From: Crocosphaera chwakensis CCY0110 | GTDB lineage: Bacteria; Cyanobacteriota; Cyanobacteriia; Cyanobacteriales; Microcystaceae | Assembly (NCBI RefSeq): GCF_000169335.1 | Contig: NZ_AAXW01000012.1 | Span: forward strand, 62,001-126,000 | Length of the DNA: 64,000 bases | Direction: 5' to 3' | Shown here: positions 59,822 to 64,000 of the stretch, in pieces | Layout of the letters: the number at the start of each line of letters is the position of its first letter | Position numbering within the stretch: position 1 is the first letter of the stretch | Notes under the pieces: generated by a model | Databases searched by the model: none | What the model was told of the DNA's origin: nothing | Seen by the model: the letters and a program-made list of their open reading frames with translations, nothing else | Made by a program: the position numbers and the translations under genes

Positions 59822-60133
59822 TTTTCCTGACATTTTAATAAAAAGAGTAAAAATCTTAATGTTTTCTTTAGATGTAGTCTTTTTTAAGCCACAAAACCCA
59901 GTGGGGTATACCTCGAAAAAAATGATCAAAAATGTGTTATTATTAATTTGGAGAGTAGAATAGAGATAGACTACGTATATATAAGGTCACATATAGTTAA
60001 GTCTATGATTCAAATAGAAACAGCATTCTTAAAGCAACATAGAGACGCTACACATAAACTCAAACCGTAGGATGGGTTAGACTGCTAAATTCTAGGTTAT
60101 GGTTAGAATCTTATTATTCGTCGTAACCCACCA
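59822..60133. repeat. Duplicated block, copy 1
   Basis: Direct repeat of 61045-61354. The two copies flank the Phd/PIN module (60171-60944). The most conserved 45 bases are at 59889-59933 and 61113-61157. Confidence 0.7.
60067..60133. repeat. 67-bp inverted-end repeat, copy 1
   Basis: Starts GTAGGATGGGTTAG and ends CGTCGTAACCCACC, so the ends are partial inverted repeats (GGGTTA/TAACCC). Related copies at 61291-61354 and 61954-62021. Looks like a small non-autonomous mobile repeat. Confidence 0.6.
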
Positions 60134-60170
60134 TCTTCGTAAAATAAGCCAAACAAGAGGTTTTTAAAAA

Positions 60171-60617
60171 CTAATTAATAATAAGGTTTTGAGGTTGAAT
60201 AATGGTGATATTAGGAAGAGAAATGAAATCATTAGGATTAAAAGTGAGTAAACAAGGAATATTATAAACAATCATAACTGCTAGAAGTCTAATATCATGA
60301 GTTCGTTTACCTTTAATATTGTGATGAGTGACTAATTTAAACCATTGAGAAAAAATGTCTTGACTTTCTGGAAGCAAGTGAAATTGAGCAATAAATTGAC
60401 GAATTTTTATAGCGGTTTCTTCAGGAGTCCATCCTAAACCATTAACTTCAAGGGGACGGGTTGCTACTACCCAAAATTCGATTAACACTTGGGAACTAAT
60501 CACACATTTATTCCCTTGACTAAGAAGCTGAGTAATAGCTGTAATCGTAAGAGAATGTCGTGAAGATGAAGTATCAGCAATTCTTAGTAAAATATTAGTA
60601 TCTAGAAAATAGTCCAT
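60171..60617 (-). CDS. PIN-domain toxin
   Basis: 148 aa. PIN RNase: MDYFLDTNILLRIADTSSSR (first Asp), SSQVLIEFWVVATRP (Glu), HDIRLLAVMIVYNIPCLLTF (Asp) and NPNDFISLPN at the end. This is the VapC-like family found with Phd/RelB-type antitoxins. Complete. It begins 3 bases after the antitoxin stop. Confidence 0.85.
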   Translation of the reverse strand: MDYFLDTNILLRIADTSSSRHSLTITAITQLLSQGNKCVISSQVLIEFWVVATRPLEVNGLGWTPEETAIKIRQFIAQFHLLPESQDIFSQWFKLVTHHNIKGKRTHDIRLLAVMIVYNIPCLLTFNPNDFISLPNITIIQPQNLIIN

Positions 60618-60620
60618 TAG

Positions 60621-60944
60621 TTAATCATACATGGTATCTCTGTGTAAAGCTTCGTTGGGTAAATTAGCAGTTTGTTTAGGTAACGTTTCCAGAAAAGCTA
60701 ACCAGTTTTGAGTTCTTTCTTCGGGGGTTAATTGTTGATCTTGTTCAGAACTCTGTTTAATTAAGTCTTCTAAGGTTTCATCAAAATTGTTACTCAAGGA
60801 ATTATCTTGACTTGAGGGTTGAATTGAAGTTAATTTTACTATTGGTTTATTGTTTTTAGTGATAATAATCTCTTCTCCTGTTGCTGCTATTTCTAGAAGT
60901 TCTTTGAGCTGAGGTAATGCTTGATTGATGTCTATGGTTTTCAT
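60621..60944 (-). CDS. Phd/YefM-type antitoxin
   Basis: 107 aa from ATG 60944 (an upstream in-frame extension lacks family similarity): MKTIDINQALPQLKELLEIA, ATGEEIIITKNNKPIVKLTS. This is the Phd fold (I-x-x-A-x-x-x-L-x-x-L...G-E-x-I-x-I-T-K-N-x-x-P-V). The C-terminus is acidic and Gln-rich and ends LPNEALHRDTMYD, the likely toxin-binding region. Intact, and paired with the PIN toxin 3 bases downstream. Confidence 0.85.
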   Translation of the reverse strand: MKTIDINQALPQLKELLEIAATGEEIIITKNNKPIVKLTSIQPSSQDNSLSNNFDETLEDLIKQSSEQDQQLTPEERTQNWLAFLETLPKQTANLPNEALHRDTMYD

Positions 60945-61004
60945 TTTTTTATATTCCTTAAATATCGCTAAATTCACTATACTAACAATGTCTTTAATTT
61001 TCAC

Positions 61005-61395
61005 TTTAATTCAAAACTATTTACTGTAATCTGTATTCTGTCAAGGTTTCCTGACATTTAAGCAAAAAGATCAAAAATCTTAATATTTTCTTTAGATATA
61101 GTCCTTTTTAGTCCACAAAACCCAGTGGGGTATACCTCGAAAAAAATGATCAAAAATATGTTATTATAAATTTGAAAAGTAAGATAGGAATGGAGTGCGT
61201 ATATATAGGGTCATATAGACGTAACTCTATAGACAAAATAAAAACAGTATTCCCAACACAACTTACAGGCAGTACATATTAACTCAAAGCGTATGGTGAG
61301 TTAGGCGGCTAAGATACAGATCATGGTTAAAATCTCATTATCCGTCGTAACCCAACAGGATAAGCACTGTAGATGAGTTAAGGAGACAATCACGA
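61005..61395. other. 391-base spacer; copy 2 of the duplicated block
   Basis: 61045-61354 repeats 59822-60133 (see there). It lies just upstream of the DUF433 gene, so it could carry its promoter. A TATATAGGG at about 61201-61210 is a possible -10 element. No gene. Confidence 0.6.
61045..61354. repeat. Duplicated block, copy 2
   Basis: Direct repeat of 59822-60133, with the identical 45 bases at 61113-61157. Ends with a copy of the 67-bp repeat (61291-61354). Confidence 0.7.
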
Positions 61396-61679
61396 ATGCA
61401 ATTAGAAGATTATTTTTTATTCATTTCTGAAGACGATATCAGTATTAAAGGTCATCGCATTGGAATTGATAACGTCTTATTCTATTTTTTAGAAGGATAT
61501 ACACCAGAAGAAATTAAGGCAGTTTATCCTGATTTAAGTTTAGAGAAAATTTACGCTACCATTACCTATTATCTCCAAAACAAGAAGGACATTGATGCTT
61601 ATTTATTTTGATGCTTATTTATTAAGGATAAAGCAGTGGAAAGAATCTCATTATCAAGAATCTCTTAAAAATCCTTCTC
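61396..61679 (+). pseudogene. DUF433 antitoxin gene broken by a 16-bp tandem duplication
   Basis: From ATG 61396 the frame reads MQLEDYFLFISEDDISIKGH, RIGIDNVLFYFLEGYTPEEI, YATITYYLQNKKDIDAYLF and stop at 61611. The bases TTGATGCTTATTTATT occur twice in tandem (about 61588-61619). The second copy starts a frame DAYLLRIKQWKESHYQESLK that is the natural continuation. So duplication of 16 bases shifted the frame. The 71-aa product may still be a partial antitoxin. The family and the break are both clear from the translation. Confidence 0.7.
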
Positions 61680-61695
61680 CTCCCCATTAGGAACT

Positions 61696-61931
61696 CTTGA
61701 CCTGATGTTTTACAATATTTAGGATTATCTCAACGATTATGAGTTACCGATAATCGTACCAGTATGCCTGATCATTTAGAAGACTATTGGCAGAACAATC
61801 AAAAAATATGGGGACTTTTTTGGGTATGTCCTATGACCAAGATAGGAGAATTAGCCAAAGAATTAATTATGATTTGGGAGACAAGCGAAGCAGAAGAATG
61901 GATTAATGTTGTTGATTGGATTCCTTTTTAA
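61696..61931 (+). pseudogene. DUF5615/PIN-like toxin remnant
   Basis: In the frame starting near 61698 the sequence reads PDVLQYLGLSQRL, stop, VTDNRTSMPDHLEDYWQNNQ, KIWGLFWVCPMTKIGELAKE, ending WINVVDWIPF and TAA at 61931. VTDNR.SMP.H is characteristic of the PIN-like toxin that partners DUF433 antitoxins. The in-frame TGA replaces a residue just before VTDN, and the N-terminal half is missing. The toxin is dead, consistent with the damaged antitoxin before it. Confidence 0.6.
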
Positions 61932-61953
61932 TTTATGATTAAGTAAAATAATC

Positions 61954-62021
61954 GTAGGGTGGGTTAGGTGGCTAAAATCTAGGTAATTATTAGAACATTA
62001 TTATCCGTCGTAACCCACCAT
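61954..62021. repeat. 67-bp inverted-end repeat, copy 3
   Basis: GTAGGGTGGGTTAGGTGGCT ... CCGTCGTAACCCACCATC. Third copy of the family at 60067 and 61291, the most symmetric of the three. Confidence 0.6.
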
Positions 62022-62107
62022 CTTAAAGGTTTAAACTGCTAGAATATGGTAAAAATCTACAATATAATTCAGAAATGCTACAATTGAGTAAAATATAAAC
62101 TAAGAAT

Positions 62108-63497
62108 ATGGAAGATTATTTTCAGGAACTTGAGGAGTTAATTGAGCTTTATAATGCAAACGAGTACGACAAAGCTTTAGAAAAAGCGCAAGTTTTATTA
62201 GATAAGTATCCAGATATTCAAGACATAAATTTTGCTTGCTCTGGCATTTTAATTAATATTGGAGAAGTGATTAAGAATTATAAAATTATTAATCAAGGTA
62301 TTGATATTATTCAAAATGAACTCAATAACTTAGATAATTATGATGAAGAAAATTTATTAAACTATGAATTATATTTACAATATAACCTATCAAATGGTTA
62401 TTCTAGTCGAGCAAATTTACTTAATCCAGTTACTGATCAAAATGAAATTGAAGAAGCATTATTAAAACAAAAACGATGTTTACAAAAGGTACTTTTAAAT
62501 CGTAAAAAAGTCTTATCTGATCCTGAATTTTCATCTAGCGTAATAACTAATTATGCTAATCTTCTGAGATACTTTGGACGCTATATTGAAGCTATTGATT
62601 ATTATTATGACTGTTTAAAAATTTATCCAAATCATGCTCTTGCTATGTCAAACTAAAGAATATCTTGAGTCTTTAAATCCTGGGGAAACAAAATTTCTTG
62701 AAAAATATATGATAGGATGGCAAAAAGTTCACACTTGGGAACCTTCATCTTTTTTGAAACAAGTAAAAGATGACCGCTTACTTTTAACCGTGAATCCAAG
62801 ACTTACTAATTGTCCATCTGAATATAAAGATGATCTTGTTTTTGCGAAGAGATTTTGGGAGCATGATATAAATTTAGCCTATACTTGGAATAGTATAAAG
62901 GAAGAATTTTCTACAGCTAGACATTTATATTATCAAAGTTTTTCTCAAGATAAAGAACTCATTGAAGTTAGTGAGATAACTGAATATATTGATACATTAG
63001 ATTCTGCTAACTTTGGTTTAAGAAGTGGGTTTTTAAAAACAAGTTTACGTCTCGCTGTAGATTTATTAGATAAATTTGCAGGATTTTTCAACTTATATTT
63101 AGAACTTGGTAATGATCCAACTAAAGTTATGTGGAGTAATGTCTGGTATGAAAAATTGAAATATAAAAAAAGTTTTGATAATAGCTTGAATCCTATTATT
63201 TTTGAAAAACTAGAATATAATCCTTACTTAAAGGCATTAGTGAATCTAAGAAAAAACCTCTATGATAAAAAATATGAAGATTTTTATCCATTCAAAATTT
63301 TAAGGGATTATATAACACATCAAGGAATTATTTTACATAATAATAAAGTCATAGATGAATCAAAAGAAAACTATAATTTAGAACAAATGCAACAAGAAAC
63401 TTATTTTTTACTTAGAATGGTCAAAGCAGCAATTATTTACTTAGTTGGTGTAGTAATGATTGAAGAAGAAGAAAAAGAAAAAAGACTCATAATATAG
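62108..63497 (+). pseudogene. TPR-HEPN-like protein gene, frameshifted
   Basis: Two frames form one gene. 62108-62656 (182 aa) is TPR-like: MEDYFQELEELIELYNANEY, ALEKAQVLLDKYPDIQDINF, YIEAIDYYYDCLKIYPNHAL, ending AMSN. 62634-63497 (287 aa) continues as QTKEYLESLNPGETKFLEKY, and includes FKILRDYITHQGIILHN, an RDYITH (Rx4H) motif typical of HEPN domains. Together they fit a TPR plus HEPN-like protein, but the stretch following HALAM lacks the expected TPR residues, so a short deletion plus frameshift is likely. HEPN domains are often RNases in defence or TA systems. Whether a functional product is made is unclear. Confidence 0.55.
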
Positions 63498-63606
63498 TTG
63501 ATACTACTTTCTATACTAAACCTGGACTATCAGATAGAACAAATAATTAAACTACACTAAAATAAAAGTATTCAAACAGAACAAAAACGAAACTAAAACC
63601 TAATTA

Positions 63607-64000
63607 ATGACAGAATCAACCGCAAAAGTTCAAGTAATTGGTGGAGGGTTAGCCGGCACCGAAGCCGCCTGGCAAGTAGCACAAGCTGGCATCCCTGTAA
63701 TACTGCACGAAATGCGCCCTATTCGCACCAGTCCCGCCCATCATAGCCAAGAATTAGCCGAATTAGTCTGTAGTAACTCCTTCGGTGCCATGTCCAGCGA
63801 TCGCGCAGCCGGTCTTCTCCATGAAGAATTACGTCGCCTCAACTCCATCATCATCCAAACTGCCGATAAACACGCCGTCCCTGCTGGTGGTGCTTTAGCG
63901 GTGGATAGAGGGGTCTTCAGCCATCAATTAACCCAAACCTTACAAAATCACCCTTTAATTGAATTAAGACGCTCAGAAGTCCAGGAAATACCCTCAGACG
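63607..64000 (+). CDS. trmFO: TrmFO, folate-dependent tRNA (uracil-54) methyltransferase, N-terminal part
   Basis: First ~131 codons; the gene runs off the window end. The enzyme methylates U54 of tRNA using methylenetetrahydrofolate and FADH2. Seen from ATG 63607: KVQVIGGGLAGTEAAWQVAQ (FAD-binding start), VILHEMRPIRTSPAHHSQEL, AELVCSNSFGAMSSDRAAGL, LHEELRRLNSII and AVPAGGALAVDRGVFSHQLT. All are family signatures, including the conserved LVCSNS. No stop in the visible part. GC content is higher than in the accessory region just upstream. Confidence 0.96.
   Translation, partial: MTESTAKVQVIGGGLAGTEAAWQVAQAGIPVILHEMRPIRTSPAHHSQELAELVCSNSFGAMSSDRAAGLLHEELRRLNSIIIQTADKHAVPAGGALAVDRGVFSHQLTQTLQNHPLIELRRSEVQEIPSD

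Larger units (their letters stand above)
59785..60170. other. 386-base spacer; copy 1 of a duplicated non-coding block
   Basis: From about 59822 to 60133 it is homologous along its whole length to 61045-61354. The best block, 45 bases starting CCACAAAACCCAGTGGGGTA (59889-59933), is identical. It ends in a GTAGGATGGGTTAG...CGTCGTAACCCACC repeat (60067-60133). No ORF of substance. Confidence 0.65.

Noticed and set aside
59751..59963. 70-codon frame overlapping the RND pump end
   Set aside because: It runs through the duplicated non-coding block, whose second copy has no such frame.

Overview
This window is chromosomal DNA of a nitrogen-fixing cyanobacterium, most likely a unicellular Crocosphaera/Cyanothece-type organism. 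The evidence is the AT-rich sequence, the frequent HIP1 octamer GCGATCGC, the light-independent protochlorophyllide reductase subunit ChlB, NDH-1 subunit NdhD, the cyanobacterial proteins CGLD27 and cyanoexosortase B, and an uptake [NiFe]-hydrogenase (hupSL) that normally accompanies nitrogenase. The hupL gene is intact, with no excision element. The genus is inferred from gene content, because no species marker is present.

Layout. 1-1479: end of secD and complete secF. 1480-2393: decayed antitoxin fragments. 2394-7186: an internally duplicated ankyrin protein and a very acidic, probably type-I-secreted phosphoesterase fusion (DUF839/PhoX-like, Ca-binding repeats, AIM6-like phosphodiesterase, RTX). 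7187-10228: a structured element with a tiny ORF, cobyrinate a,c-diamide synthase, then recA with a LexA-type box. 10294-13385: Uma2 nuclease, toxin-antitoxin (TA) genes in several stages of decay and a broken PEP-CTERM gene. 13482-25386: mostly housekeeping (ndhD, a frameshifted DUF512-type FeS protein, PilX-like pilin, O-antigen ligase, YaaW family, tpiA, folP, chlB). 25440-29399: an accessory island of small TA-like genes, a HEPN-like protein, duplicated DUF2283 genes and chimeric fragments. 29474-32130: hupL and hupS. 32402-34085: a tandem-repeat protein with a Dam-type methylase. 34164-41781: rsfS, CGLD27, asparaginase, initiator tRNA, type-II NADH dehydrogenase, a PirA-like small protein, a DUF62 enzyme and a DppC-like permease. 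42010-44811: DegT aminotransferase, cyanoexosortase B and its partner. 45274-59784: IMPase, alpha/beta hydrolase, response regulator, TPR, glycosyltransferase, LRR, SOUL, aldo/keto reductase, MscS and an RND efflux pair. 59785-63497: a PhoH-unrelated Phd/PIN TA pair flanked by a duplicated non-coding block, a broken DUF433 locus and a broken TPR-HEPN-like gene. 63607-end: start of trmFO.

How the genes work together. The housekeeping genes cover protein export, recombination, cofactor and chlorophyll synthesis, electron transport, hydrogen recycling and cell-envelope export. Between them sit accessory pockets in which TA modules repeatedly arrive and decay. I count at least eight degenerate or chimeric TA fragments, with single nonsense codons, internal deletions, frameshifts or tandem duplications. 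Families of dispersed palindromic repeats and 7-bp tandem repeats are scattered through the spacers, and one 7-bp array has expanded in frame inside cbiA.

I do not see a CRISPR array, an rRNA gene, a prophage or a complete insertion sequence. No single locus is clearly a new system. The best candidates for something undescribed are the secreted phosphoesterase fusion with a Pho-box-like leader, the DUF6883-DUF4926-DUF2283 plus HEPN cluster, the repeat protein paired with the Dam methylase, and the hairpin/mini-ORF element downstream of cbiA. All family names come from recognising motifs by eye; no database search was run.
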